NCBI GenBank assembly: GCA_050251775.1
Contig: JBFWMD010000021.1
Location: forward strand, 1-51,363
Reading direction: 5' to 3'
Length of the DNA: 51,363 nt
Source: Paucidesulfovibrio sp050251775
GTDB lineage: Bacteria; Desulfobacterota; Desulfovibrionia; Desulfovibrionales; Desulfovibrionaceae
Positions within the stretch are counted from its first letter, which is position 1. Each line of letters opens with the position of its first letter. The notes below the pieces were generated by a model, which made no database searches, had not been told where the DNA came from, and saw nothing but the letters and a program-made list of their open reading frames with translations. A program made the position numbers and the translations under genes. Below are positions 7,802 through 16,240 of this stretch, one piece after another.

Positions 7802-8283
7802 TACAGCGTTCCCCGCACCAACCGGGATTCACCGGGCTTGGAGGAATAACGGCCCTTGGCGGAATAGCCCTCAAGGCGCTTGGGCTTGATCTTGGAATGC
7901 ATGAAGGTCAGCAACTTGCTGCTCTGCTCGAAAAGCGCCAGGGCGAGCTGCTGGTTTTGCGCGGCCTGCCGTGCGCAGCGCTGTTCATCCTTGTCCAGGA
8001 CCTTGAGCCGGGCTTCCATGGCCGAAGCTTCCTCTTCGGGGAGCAACGGCAGGAGCTGGCGCACCCGCTGGGCCTTACCCTGCGAAATGACGCCCACAAG
8101 GCCCGAAAGATCCTCGCGCTCACGCATGAGCTGGCGCATCAGCTCCTGGATGGAGAGCTCCAACGGGGAAACCCCGCGCGAATCGCGCTCCATGAGACGG
8201 GAAAATTCTTCCTCCAGCAGCAGGTGCAGAAGGAGCATGGCCTTTCCCTGGCGGGCTAAATTTTCCTTAAGCCGGTGCAACAT
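7801..8283 (-). CDS. flgN: Flagellar export chaperone FlgN-like
   Basis: A 160-residue all-helical protein just upstream of flgK and flgL, which are the FlgN clients. The sequence has the family look: two long helices rich in Leu, Glu and Gln, LLEEEFSRLMERD near residue 22, and a disordered basic tail. I chose ATG at 8283, preceded by GGGGAAAG, over a TTG 36 bases upstream that lacks a good ribosome binding site. The stop overlaps the flgK start by one base. The assignment rests on position plus the FlgN-like helix pattern. Confidence 0.85.
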   Translation of the reverse strand: MLHRLKENLARQGKAMLLLHLLLEEEFSRLMERDSRGVSPLELSIQELMRQLMREREDLSGLVGVISQGKAQRVRQLLPLLPEEEASAMEARLKVLDKDEQRCARQAAQNQQLALALFEQSSKLLTFMHSKIKPKRLEGYSAKGRYSSKPGESRLVRGTL

Positions 8284-8359
8284 GACTTTCCCCGAGTTGT
8301 TTAACTTGCTAACATTCAAGGTTCTTTATCCAGTGGCACGACGGCTACCGGAGAAAACC

Positions 8360-9028
8360 TCACTTGTAATCTGCAAGTATCCGGCCAGGATTCCTCGCGC
8401 CCCTGACGCCGATTTCCTCGGCCAGGAGATTCAGGCGCGACTCCACCTCGGCCTGGGTCAGGTCGCCCAATCCCGTGGAGGCGGCTTCACCATCGTTCAG
8501 CGACACGTCTCCGGTTTCCAGCGGCGTGGCGGTCTCGGCCGGGGTTTCCGGCTCCGGCCCGCGATCCAGCCGGGTATCCAGGGCGGCCTCTTCCAGCGTC
8601 TTGATCTCGGACTTGCCGTTCATGGCCAGAGGCTTGATCTCGGCGTTGCCGGGCAGAGTCTCGCCGCTGGCGGTCTTGAGCCGCGAGGCGAGCTGGTCGT
8701 AGAGCATCTTGGAAAGGCCGATGCCGCCCGAGTCGGCCATCTGCTCGGAGAAGGAGCGGTCGAACATGGAAATGTACATGTCCTCCTGCTCGTTGTGCAT
8801 GCCTTCGGCCTTGGGCACGGTCTTGCGCATCTGCTCCCAGAGCTTGCCGATGAACACGGCCTCGAAATCACGGCAGGCCTTCTTGAGCTGCTGCTCCTTG
8901 CCCGGCCCGGCGGTCAGGCGCTGCTTGAGGCTGTCCATGCTCTGCTTGTAGCGCAGCATCTCCTCATGGCCCGCCTTGGCGTTGGCCATCTGCACTTCCA
9001 TGGCCGCAGTGTCGCCGATGCCCGTCAT
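8360..9028 (-). CDS. flgJ: Rod-capping protein FlgJ, without muramidase domain
   Basis: The 222-residue product has the rod-binding domain only: residues 43-115 include KKACRDFEAVFIGKLWEQMRKTVP and SGGIGLSKMLYDQLA, typical of FlgJ. The C-terminal glucosaminidase domain of gamma-proteobacterial FlgJ is absent. It is replaced by about 100 acidic, Pro/Thr-rich residues ending in a short helix. A separate lytic enzyme would be needed to open the peptidoglycan. The start follows GGAGGTGATC, close to a perfect anti-16S match, one base after the flgI stop. Confidence 0.9.
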   Translation of the reverse strand: MTGIGDTAAMEVQMANAKAGHEEMLRYKQSMDSLKQRLTAGPGKEQQLKKACRDFEAVFIGKLWEQMRKTVPKAEGMHNEQEDMYISMFDRSFSEQMADSGGIGLSKMLYDQLASRLKTASGETLPGNAEIKPLAMNGKSEIKTLEEAALDTRLDRGPEPETPAETATPLETGDVSLNDGEAASTGLGDLTQAEVESRLNLLAEEIGVRGARNPGRILADYK

Positions 9029-9029
9029 G

Positions 9030-10175
9030 TTAGATCACCTCCAGGTCCGCATAGAGCGCGCCCGCGGCCTTCAGGGTCCGGATGATCGAGATCAGGTCGC
9101 GCGGGGAAGCGCCTATGGCGTTGAGTCCGTCCACCAGCTCCTGCAGGGTCGCACCCTCCATGAGCATCAGACGGTTGTTCTGTTCCTGCACGCCGATGTC
9201 GGTCTGCGGCGTAACCACGGTCTCGGCGTTTTCGGCAAAGGGGCCGGGCTGGCTGACCTGCTGCGATTCCGCGATGACGATCTGGAGGTTGCCATGGGCC
9301 ACGGCCACGCGGGAGAGCCGCACATCGTTGCCGAGCACGATGGTTCCGGTCTTCTCGTCCACCACCACGCGGGCCTTGCTGTCCGGTGAAACATCGAGAT
9401 TTTCCAGGGAAGCCATCAGGGGGACCATGTTGCCCACGTACTTCTCCGGCACTTCCAGATGCACGGTGGCGGCGTCGCGCGCGCTGGCGTACGGACCGCC
9501 CAGGGCGGCGTTGATGCGGTTGACCACCTGCATGGTGGTTCCGAAATCCTGCACCGAAAGATTGATGGTCAGGGAGCTCTGCTCGTTGAAGCGGAAGGGA
9601 ACCTCGCGCTCCACAATGGCTCCGCTGGGGATGCGCCCCACTGTGGAAATGTTCTTCTGGGCCGTGGCCGCCTCGCCCGAGGCGGTGAATCCGCCGATGG
9701 TCAGGGAGCCCTGGGCCACGGCATAGACCCTGCCGTCCAGCCCCTTGAGCGGAGTGATCAGCAGCATGCCGCCGAGCAGGCTCTTGGAGTCGCCGATGGA
9801 AGAGACCGTCACGTCCAGGGGGGCGCCAGGCCGGGCGGACACGGGCATCTTGGCCGTGACCATGACCGCGGCCACGTTCTTGGGCCGCAATTTGTCCGCG
9901 TTGACCTCCACGCCCATCTTGTCGAGCATGTTGCGCATGGAGGTGATGGTGAAGTTGGAGTTGGTCCCGTCGCCCGTGCCGGAAAGGCCGACCACCAGGC
10001 CGTAGCCCACCAGTTCGTTGTCGCGCATACCGCTGATGGAGGAAATATCCTTGAGCCGGACCGCCGAGGCGGCCTCGGCCAGCACCACCAGCAGGACCAG
10101 AGCCGCTATGGTGGCGGTGACGACCTTGTCCCAGGCCCGGAAGGCCGGCTTGCGGTGGTAGTGTTCGCTGATCAT
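9030..10175 (-). CDS. flgI: Flagellar P-ring protein FlgI
   Basis: The 381-residue protein forms the periplasmic P ring around the rod. A basic N-terminus and a hydrophobic stretch ending in EAASA give an export signal. The body starts with VRLKDISSISGMRDNELVGYGLVVGLSGTGD, the FlgI hallmark, and ends with ATLQELVDGLNAIGASPRDLISIIRTLKAAGALYADLEVI. ATG at 10175 is preceded by AAGGAGG with 9-base spacing; an in-frame TTG at 10202 has no such site. It sits between flgH and flgJ, as in many proteobacterial operons. Confidence 0.95.
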   Translation of the reverse strand: MISEHYHRKPAFRAWDKVVTATIAALVLLVVLAEAASAVRLKDISSISGMRDNELVGYGLVVGLSGTGDGTNSNFTITSMRNMLDKMGVEVNADKLRPKNVAAVMVTAKMPVSARPGAPLDVTVSSIGDSKSLLGGMLLITPLKGLDGRVYAVAQGSLTIGGFTASGEAATAQKNISTVGRIPSGAIVEREVPFRFNEQSSLTINLSVQDFGTTMQVVNRINAALGGPYASARDAATVHLEVPEKYVGNMVPLMASLENLDVSPDSKARVVVDEKTGTIVLGNDVRLSRVAVAHGNLQIVIAESQQVSQPGPFAENAETVVTPQTDIGVQEQNNRLMLMEGATLQELVDGLNAIGASPRDLISIIRTLKAAGALYADLEVI

Positions 10176-10203
10176 GAGCTTGCGCCTCCTTGCGCCGAAC
10201 AAT

Positions 10204-10917
10204 CTAGAAGGGCCACACGTTGTCGAGAATGCGGGTCAGCCAGCCGGGCCGCTGCTTGTCCGCCAGCACACCCTCGCCGTACAGCTCGATCTGGGCTTCG
10301 GCCAGGGAACTGGAGGGGACCGAGTTGTCCGCCTGGATGTCCCGCGCGCGCACCAGGCCGCGCACCACCAGGATCTGGGTCTCGTTGTTCACGCGGACCC
10401 GGCGCGCGCCCTCCACCTGCATGACCCGGCCCGGCAGCATCCGCACCACACGGGAGGCCACGGTGGCGGTCAGTTCCGTGTTGCGGGTGGTCTCGCCCTT
10501 GCCCTCAAAGGTGTTGGCGTTGTTCGACTCGATGGCCAAGCTCGGGGTCAGGCCCAGGGTGTCCATGGCTCCGCCCAGCAGCGTGCCCTTGTCGGGCGCG
10601 GCCGTGATGCCGTACTTGTTCGTGCTGGTCCGGTCGGATGTGGTCTCCGCCTTGGAACTGGCGTCCGCCACTTCCGAGACCACCACCAGGACGATGTCGC
10701 CCACGCGGTTGGCACGGTTGTCCTCGTAAAGGAATTCCGCCGTGTTCTCGGTGAACAGGGAGCCGGGATTGTCCATGGGCTCCGGTTCCTCGTAGGCCGG
10801 CTCCGTGAGAATCGGCATGGGCATGGATTCGTTCTTGGCGGCGCATCCGCCGAACAGCAGCGCCACGAGGCCCGTCAGGATCGCCGATAGCGCGATGCGC
10901 TCAATGCAACGTCTCAT
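10204..10917 (-). CDS. flgH: Flagellar L-ring lipoprotein FlgH
   Basis: The 237-residue outer-membrane L-ring subunit. A lipoprotein signal with lipobox LFGGC places the acylated Cys at residue 25. Downstream are the family blocks NRANRVGDIVLVVVSEVADASSKAETTSDR, LTATVASRVVRMLPGRVMQVEGARRVRVNNETQ and a VRGLVRARDIQADNSVPS segment. It is located between flgA and flgI. Confidence 0.95.
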   Translation of the reverse strand: MRRCIERIALSAILTGLVALLFGGCAAKNESMPMPILTEPAYEEPEPMDNPGSLFTENTAEFLYEDNRANRVGDIVLVVVSEVADASSKAETTSDRTSTNKYGITAAPDKGTLLGGAMDTLGLTPSLAIESNNANTFEGKGETTRNTELTATVASRVVRMLPGRVMQVEGARRVRVNNETQILVVRGLVRARDIQADNSVPSSSLAEAQIELYGEGVLADKQRPGWLTRILDNVWPF

Positions 10918-10928
10918 TGTCCTTCTCC

Positions 10929-11945
10929 CTATCTGACCGTCACGGTGTTGCGGTCCACCACCGTGGCCAGGACCGTCTTTTTGCTTTGCAGGTTTCGGAC
11001 CTCAACGGTCTCCCCCTGGTCGCCGTCGGCCAGAGCCTCGGCCTTCACAGCCAGGGTGATGCGCGCTCCGCGATAGATCAGGTTGACCGTATCCCCTCGG
11101 GATACCATTGGTTCACCGTCCAGAAACTCCAGCTCCAGCGGCTGGCCCGTGCCCACGGAGCGGTTCAGACGATACGGGCCGGACTTGCCGTCCCAGACAT
11201 CGCCCAGGTAGGCCAGATTCTTGCGCATGAACATGACCTTGGCCGGGGTCACCGACTCCAGCCGATTGATGGGCTGCGCGGCGCAGGGCACGGCCTTCCA
11301 GAGATTCACAAAGGCGCTGGTGGCCACACGGCGGGTGATCCTGCCGTCCTGGGCCACGGCCCGGATGAGCATGTTCACGCGGCCCGGCGTGAGATCGTTG
11401 TTCAGGGCCACCTCGACCCGGTCAAAAGGATCGTCAAGAAACAGGAACGAAGGCAGGCGCACGTCCTTGATTTCCGGTTCGCCGCCAAGACTCGCGGCCT
11501 TCGGTGTCAAAAAATCGACAACAAGCTGTTCCAAAGCGCGGCGCTCATAGACCCTGCCGCCCTTCTGGACCACGAGCCGGCCGGGCAGCGCACAGGAATC
11601 GGCCACCTCCGGCACGTAATAGGCCAGCATCCTGGCGATCTGTTCGCGCGGGAGCGCCTGCTGGCGGCCCGGATATTCCGGCGCCTTCCAGAGAGGCCGC
11701 TGGACGAGATCGCTCCAGACCTCGGGGCGGACGGACCCCACGGGTTCGGCAATGTCCCCGAGGAGCACGCGCTCGGTTTCCACGCAGGCGGCCTCGCGGA
11801 TGCGCAGACTCCAGCCGGGATCTCCGGCGGCGTCCGCACCCAGGGGCAGAAGCGCCAACGCCAGCACCGCGGCGGCCAGGAGCAACAGGATCACGGCGGG
11901 TCCGGTGCGTCCCATTCTCGCTATTCTCGCGTTGTTGCGTCTCAT
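10929..11945 (-). CDS. flgA: Flagellar P-ring assembly chaperone FlgA
   Basis: The 338-residue periplasmic chaperone helps FlgI polymerise. An N-terminal basic segment and a hydrophobic stretch ending GADAAG form the signal peptide. The C-terminal SAF-type domain contains LESVTPAKVMFMRKNLAYLGDVW, RSVGTGQPLE, a GDTVNLIYRGARITLAVKAEALADGDQGE block and VEVRNLQSKKTVLATVVDRNTVTVR, the usual FlgA ending. It is longer than enteric FlgA (about 220), owing to an extra N-terminal domain at residues 45-190. GGAGGAAGAGG precedes the ATG. Confidence 0.93.
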   Translation of the reverse strand: MRRNNARIARMGRTGPAVILLLLAAAVLALALLPLGADAAGDPGWSLRIREAACVETERVLLGDIAEPVGSVRPEVWSDLVQRPLWKAPEYPGRQQALPREQIARMLAYYVPEVADSCALPGRLVVQKGGRVYERRALEQLVVDFLTPKAASLGGEPEIKDVRLPSFLFLDDPFDRVEVALNNDLTPGRVNMLIRAVAQDGRITRRVATSAFVNLWKAVPCAAQPINRLESVTPAKVMFMRKNLAYLGDVWDGKSGPYRLNRSVGTGQPLELEFLDGEPMVSRGDTVNLIYRGARITLAVKAEALADGDQGETVEVRNLQSKKTVLATVVDRNTVTVR

Positions 11946-11972
11946 CCTCTTCCTCCGTCGGCGTTTTCGCGT

Positions 11973-12755
11973 CTAGCGCTTCACGTTGATGGCCGTCTGC
12001 AACATGGCGTCCGAGGTGGTGATGGCCTTGGAGTTCACCTCGTAGGCGCGCTGGCCGATGATCAACCCGACCATTTCATCCACCATTTCCACGTTGGAGC
12101 CTTCCAGAAAGCCCTGAGCCAGGGTCCCGAAGTTGGTGTCGCCCGGCGTGCCCGCCGTGGCGGCTCCGGAGGCCTCGGTTTCCTTGTAGAGGTTGCGGCC
12201 CACGGCGTTCAGTCCGGCGGGGTTGATGAAGTTGTAGATCTCGATGTCGGCGGAGGCGAGCTCCTTGCCCGAACTGTCCAGGGCCGCGATGTGTCCGTCC
12301 TCGGTCAGGGACACGCTGACCGTGTCCGACGGGACCGTGAACTCGGGCTGGAGCGGATAGCCCTGGGCCGTGACCACGCGACCGTCGTTGTCCAGCTTGA
12401 ACGAACCGGCCCGGGTGTAGACATCCTCGCCGTTGCGGTTCACGAGAAAGAAGCCGTCGCCCTCAATGGCGATGTCCAGCGGGTTGCCCGTGTTCTGGAG
12501 GTTGCCCTCGGTGAAGAACTTGTGGACCGTGACGGGCCGCACGCCCATACCGACCTGCAACCCCGTGGGGATTCGGTTTCCGGCCTCGTTGATGGTCCCG
12601 GCCATGCCCAGGTTCTGGTACATCAGGTCCTCGAACTCGGCCCTGCTCTTTTTGAAGGCCGTGGTGTTCACGTTGGCCAGGTTGTTCGAAAGCACGTCGA
12701 TGTGGGTCTGCTGGGCCACCATGCCCGTGGCCGCAGTCCAAAGCGAACGCATCAT
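11973..12755 (-). CDS. flgG: Flagellar distal rod protein FlgG
   Basis: The 260-residue protein begins MMRSLWTAATGMVAQQTHIDVLSNNLANVNTTAFKK, the FlgG signature, and ends with VEMVDEMVGLIIGQRAYEVNSKAITTSDAMLQTAINVKR. Length and both termini are normal for the distal rod subunit. GGAGG lies 9 bases before the ATG. It is the second gene of the sigma-54-driven operon. Confidence 0.96.
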   Translation of the reverse strand: MMRSLWTAATGMVAQQTHIDVLSNNLANVNTTAFKKSRAEFEDLMYQNLGMAGTINEAGNRIPTGLQVGMGVRPVTVHKFFTEGNLQNTGNPLDIAIEGDGFFLVNRNGEDVYTRAGSFKLDNDGRVVTAQGYPLQPEFTVPSDTVSVSLTEDGHIAALDSSGKELASADIEIYNFINPAGLNAVGRNLYKETEASGAATAGTPGDTNFGTLAQGFLEGSNVEMVDEMVGLIIGQRAYEVNSKAITTSDAMLQTAINVKR

Positions 12756-12775
12756 AATAGATATCCTCCTGCCGC

Positions 12776-13561
12776 TTACGAGCTGGCGCGGCCCACCGTG
12801 TTGATCAATTTTTCATCAATCTCGCCGGTTCCCTGCATCATTTTCGTGTACATCTGGTGGGCACGCTGGGTTTCGATCATGTCCACCATCTCGGTGACGA
12901 CCTCCACGTTGGGCTTTTCCAGAAAGCCCTGCTGCACGGTAAGCTCCTCGGGCGGGACCTCGGCCGCGGTCCCCTTCGGATCGATCTGAAAGAGGTTGTT
13001 GCCGATCTTCTGCAACTGCCGCTGGTCGTCCACAGCCACCAGCTCCAGTTCCCCGACCACCTGCCCGTCCGAACGGATCTGCCCGGTGGAGTCCACGGTC
13101 AGGCTCACGGTTCCCGGCGGAATGGTGATGGGGCCGCCGTTTCCAAGCACCTCGAAGCCCTGTTCCGTGACCAGCGTGCCCTCGGAGTTCAGCCGGAAGC
13201 TGCCGTTGCGTGTCATGTAGTCCCCATCCGGGGTGCGCACGCGGAAGAATCCCTCGCCGGAAAGGGCCAGGTCCAGCGGGTTGCCCGTGCTCTGGAAGTT
13301 GCCCTGACTGAAGTCGGTTTTCTGGTCCGAGAGCCGGGGCTTGGCCATCAGGTCGGCCTTGGGCCACATCTCTTTGTCCCGCAGGGAAGGACGGGCATCG
13401 ACCATGTAATCGCTCGCAAAGCGGAGAAACGTGTCGTGAAAGGCGACATTGTCCCGCTTGTAGGCCGTCGTGTTGACGTTCGCCAAATTGTTGGCGATCT
13501 GGTTCATCCTGATTTCATTCGACATCGCGCCGAACATGGCGTTCATCATGCTGTCCCGCAT
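12776..13561 (-). CDS. flgF: Flagellar proximal rod protein FlgF
   Basis: The 261-residue protein is homologous to FlgG and carries QIANNLANVNTTAYKRDNVAF near the N-terminus and VEVVTEMVDMIETQRAHQMYTKMMQGTGEIDEKLINTVG at the end. As the first gene of the operon with a FlgG next door, FlgF is the best call. The ATG at 13561 follows GGAGGTGATC, a near-perfect Shine-Dalgarno, and a sigma-54 promoter lies 30-45 bases upstream. Confidence 0.92.
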   Translation of the reverse strand: MRDSMMNAMFGAMSNEIRMNQIANNLANVNTTAYKRDNVAFHDTFLRFASDYMVDARPSLRDKEMWPKADLMAKPRLSDQKTDFSQGNFQSTGNPLDLALSGEGFFRVRTPDGDYMTRNGSFRLNSEGTLVTEQGFEVLGNGGPITIPPGTVSLTVDSTGQIRSDGQVVGELELVAVDDQRQLQKIGNNLFQIDPKGTAAEVPPEELTVQQGFLEKPNVEVVTEMVDMIETQRAHQMYTKMMQGTGEIDEKLINTVGRASS

Positions 13562-13590
13562 GGGATCACCTCCTCTTCGGTCACGGAAGA

Positions 13591-13606
13591 TGCAACATCC
13601 GGTCCA
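13591..13606 (-). promoter_or_regulatory. Sigma-54 promoter of the flgF operon
   Basis: On the minus strand, TGGACCGGATGTTGCA keeps the invariant GG-N10-GC of sigma-54 promoters and matches TGGCACG-N4-TTGCW except for two swapped bases. Transcription would start near 13580, leaving a leader of about 20 bases to flgF. Sigma-54 control of rod and hook genes is established in polar flagellates. Confidence 0.75.
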
Positions 13607-13706
13607 AGCGAAGGGGCGTCCGCGTCACGATTTCTTCACCCATCCGTAGCGTCCCGGTCATGCCCGATCCCATGGATCCGCGTATCCGGAAATCACGGAG
13701 GACCCC

Positions 13707-14048
13707 ATGCATATCCGCCCCAAAAACGTGTTCAAGGCCATCTGCTACGGGCATGAATGCAGCGTCGAAGCCGACGGCGGGCCGGATTCCCGCTCCGGTC
13801 GCGCTGGCCTCGTGGACATCTCGGCCACGTCCGCGCGCCTGCTACTGCTCGCGGACGCGGACACCAGCGGCGTCCCCCCGCTCCGCCAGGGCGACAACGT
13901 CTCTCTCCACCCGCAATTCCTCGAACCCACAGGCTACGAAACCATCCCCACCCGGGTCGCCCATGTGCAGGGGCCGGACGTGGTTCTGCGCTTCAAGGCC
14001 AAACTGCCCTTCACCTGCGCCCGTCTGGTGGCCCTCACGCGCCGCTGA
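13707..14048 (+). CDS. Small PilZ-like protein, degenerate
   Basis: A 113-residue soluble protein. VDISATSARLLL at residues 36-47 resembles the PilZ DxSxxG strand, and a beta-barrel-like pattern follows (LRQGDNVSLHP, TRVAHVQGPDVVLRF). The Gly of DxSxxG is Ser, and no RxxxR is evident, so cyclic di-GMP binding is doubtful. CGGAGG precedes the ATG. It is divergent from flgF, with a 145-base shared upstream region. The assignment is tentative; a different small beta-barrel is possible. Confidence 0.5.
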   Translation: MHIRPKNVFKAICYGHECSVEADGGPDSRSGRAGLVDISATSARLLLLADADTSGVPPLRQGDNVSLHPQFLEPTGYETIPTRVAHVQGPDVVLRFKAKLPFTCARLVALTRR

Positions 14049-14102
14049 TTCCCTTTTGCGCACCGCACGTTGCGGTCAGCGGCTTCAGAACGCAAATAAC
14101 GG

Positions 14103-14131
14103 TTGACAAGCTTGAGGCTCCCGCCTAAAAG
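14103..14131 (+). promoter_or_regulatory. Sigma-70-type promoter of tRNA-Gly
   Basis: TTGACA (14103-14108), 17 bases, TAAAAG (14126-14131). Transcription would start about 30 bases before the mature tRNA. Confidence 0.7.
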
Positions 14132-14169
14132 ATTTTGTTCGCACAGGGGGCACTCCCCGGTGTGGATGA

Positions 14170-14245
14170 GCGGGTGTAGCTCAGCTGGCAGAGTACGAGC
14201 TTCCCAAGCTCGGTGTCGCGGGTTCGACCCCCGTCACCCGCTCCA
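14170..14245 (+). tRNA. tRNA-Gly (anticodon CCC)
   Basis: A full cloverleaf can be drawn: acceptor GCGGGTG (14170-14176) with CACCCGC (14235-14241), the D arm GCTC...GAGT, anticodon stem CGAGC/GCTCG around the loop TTCCCAA giving anticodon CCC, a 5-base variable loop, T arm GCGGG-TTCGACC-CCCGT, discriminator T and an encoded CCA. It reads GGG codons. Confidence 0.96.
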
Positions 14246-14294
14246 AGGCTCAAGAGGGAAATTCCGCCCAAGCCACAAGGGCTTGATCATCGGG

Positions 14295-14318
14295 GTGGGC
14301 CTTAGGGTCCACTTTTTT
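14295..14318 (+). terminator. Intrinsic terminator after tRNA-Gly
   Basis: GTGGGCC (14295-14301), loop TTAG, GGTCCAC (14306-14312), then six T residues. It separates the tRNA from rimP, which starts 44 bases later. A CATAAT at 14342-14347 could be the -10 of the rimP operon, but its -35 is poor. Confidence 0.85.
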
Positions 14319-14361
14319 ATTTATGGACCGGCGGAAACGGACATAATCAGGCGATATGTAA

Positions 14362-14823
14362 ATGAAGCGCACCAGACTGGAAGAAAAATTATACGCACTG
14401 GCCGAGCCGCAGATCGAAGCGCTCGGCTACCGCCTGTGGGGCCTGCTGGCTCCGGCAGCCGGGAACAAGACCGTGGTTTCCGTGTTCATCGACACGGACC
14501 AGGGCGTGAACGTGGACGACTGCGCCAAGGTCAGCCGCGATCTGGGCGTCATGCTGGAGATGGAGGACGTGATTCCCAGCTCCTACACGCTGGAGGTCTC
14601 CTCCCCCGGCCTGGAACGCAGATTCTTCAACCTGGAGCAAATGCGCGGCTTCATCGAACGCACCGTCGCCGTGGAGCTCTCCGAGCTCGTCAACGAACGA
14701 CGCAAGTTCAAGGGACGGCTCGTCCTGGTCGGCGACCGCGAGTTCGAACTTGAGGAGAACGGCGCGCCCTTGCGCATCGAGTGGCAGCGGGTCAAGACGG
14801 CCCGCCTGGTCCACGAATTCTAA
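14362..14823 (+). CDS. rimP: Ribosome maturation factor RimP
   Basis: The 153-residue protein helps mature the 30S subunit. Family blocks are visible: an N-terminal LEALGYRLWGL-like segment, a FIDTDQGVNVDDCAKVSRDLGVMLEMEDVIPSSYTLEVSSPGLERRFF region (residues 48-92) and a C-terminal Sm-like fold with KFKGRLVLVGD. It heads the rimP-nusA-ylxR-infB cluster, the standard order. Confidence 0.95.
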   Translation: MKRTRLEEKLYALAEPQIEALGYRLWGLLAPAAGNKTVVSVFIDTDQGVNVDDCAKVSRDLGVMLEMEDVIPSSYTLEVSSPGLERRFFNLEQMRGFIERTVAVELSELVNERRKFKGRLVLVGDREFELEENGAPLRIEWQRVKTARLVHEF

Positions 14824-14866
14824 TTTCCCAGCCCTTCCGGCCGTTCCGGAAGGCGGAGGTTGCACC

Positions 14867-16234
14867 ATGTCGGAACTGAAAAAAGCCATCGATCAGATCA
14901 GCAAGGACCGGGGTATCGACCGCGACCTCTTGATCGACACCCTTGAAGAAGCCGTGCGCTCCGCCGTGGCCCGCAAGTACGGCGACGCCATGGATATCGA
15001 AGTCACCTTCAACGAGGACCTCGGCGAAATCGAAGTCTACCAGTTCAAGGTGGTCGTCGATGAGGTGCATGACGAAATTTCCGAGATCATCCTTGAGGAA
15101 GCGCAGCAGCACGATCCGGGCGTCCGCCTGGACGACGAGATGGGCTTCAAGCTCAAGATCGAGGATCTGGGCCGCATCGCCGCCCAGTCCGCCAAGCAGG
15201 TGATCATCCAGCGCATGCGCGATGCGGAGCAGGAGATCATCTTCGAGGAATACAAGGATCGCGTGGGCGAGATCGTGGGCGGCATCATCCAGCGCCGCGA
15301 CCGCACCGGCTGGATCATCAACCTCGGCCGCACCGAGGCGCTCCTGCCCAAGGACGAGCAGATTCCCAGAGAGCGCTACAAGCGCGGCGACCGCGTCCAG
15401 GGCTTCATCATCGATGTGCAGAAGGAATCGCGCGGACCGCAGGTGCTCATTTCCCGCTCGCACCCGAACTACATGGCCGCCCTCTTTCACCGCGAGGTTC
15501 CCGAGGTGGCCGACGGCACGGTCAAGATCATGGGGGTGGCCCGCGATCCGGGCCTGCGCGCCAAGGTGGCCGTCAACTCCCGCGACCGCGACGTGGATCC
15601 CGTGGGCGCCTGCGTGGGCATCCGGGGTTCCCGCATCCAGAACGTGGTCCAGGAACTGCGCGGCGAGCGCATCGACATCGTGGTCTGGAGTCCGGACATC
15701 GTGATGTATGCGCGCAACGCCCTGTCCCCTGCCGTGATCAGCCGGATCACCGTGGACGACGAGGACGAGGTTCTGGAAGTGGTCGTGCCCGACGATCAAC
15801 TGACCCTGGCCATCGGCCGCAAGGGTCAGAACGTCAAGCTCGCCTCGCGCCTGCTGGGTTGGAAAATCGACATCTTTACCGAAAGCCGCTACGGCGAACT
15901 CAACGCCGCCCGCAAGGGTCTCGACCAACTGGCCAGCGTCGCCGAAGTCGGGGTGGAGGCTTTCCTGGCCGCCGGATTCGAAACCACCGAGGCCCTGGCC
16001 CTGGCCACGGACGAGGAAATGCTCGCTGTGAACGGCCTGGACGAATCCCGCATCGCGGACCTGCGCGCGGCCATCAACATGCTCGGACTCAATCCGGCCA
16101 ACGGACAGACCGGGTCGGATGAAGACGAGCAGCCCGCCGGGGCGGACGCTCCGACGGACGCGGAGTCCCCGGAAGCCGCGCCCGAGGCCGAGGCCTCCGG
16201 CGAGGAAGACAAAGCGCCAGAAAGCGGCGAATAG
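14867..16234 (+). CDS. nusA: Transcription termination/antitermination factor NusA
   Basis: The 455-residue RNA-polymerase-binding factor. Order: N-terminal domain (1-125), S1 RNA-binding domain (about 130-205, RVGEIVGGIIQRRDRTGWIINLGRTEALLP), two KH domains (about 230-345, with PVGACVGIRGSRIQNVVQELRGERIDIV and AIGRKGQNVKLASRLLGWKIDI), and one helix-hairpin-helix-like repeat (about 365-415). The acidic tail of Glu/Ala/Pro is unlike the two-repeat tail of E. coli NusA. The ATG at 14867 follows GGCGGAGG; frames upstream run back into rimP. Confidence 0.96.
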   Translation: MSELKKAIDQISKDRGIDRDLLIDTLEEAVRSAVARKYGDAMDIEVTFNEDLGEIEVYQFKVVVDEVHDEISEIILEEAQQHDPGVRLDDEMGFKLKIEDLGRIAAQSAKQVIIQRMRDAEQEIIFEEYKDRVGEIVGGIIQRRDRTGWIINLGRTEALLPKDEQIPRERYKRGDRVQGFIIDVQKESRGPQVLISRSHPNYMAALFHREVPEVADGTVKIMGVARDPGLRAKVAVNSRDRDVDPVGACVGIRGSRIQNVVQELRGERIDIVVWSPDIVMYARNALSPAVISRITVDDEDEVLEVVVPDDQLTLAIGRKGQNVKLASRLLGWKIDIFTESRYGELNAARKGLDQLASVAEVGVEAFLAAGFETTEALALATDEEMLAVNGLDESRIADLRAAINMLGLNPANGQTGSDEDEQPAGADAPTDAESPEAAPEAEASGEEDKAPESGE

Positions 16235-16240
16235 GACCGC

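Noticed and set aside
8284..8359. Sigma-28-like promoter (TAAAGAAC...GCAAGTTA) before flgN
   Set aside because: Only 4 of 8 positions match in the -10 half; the gap is short and read-through from flgJ explains expression.
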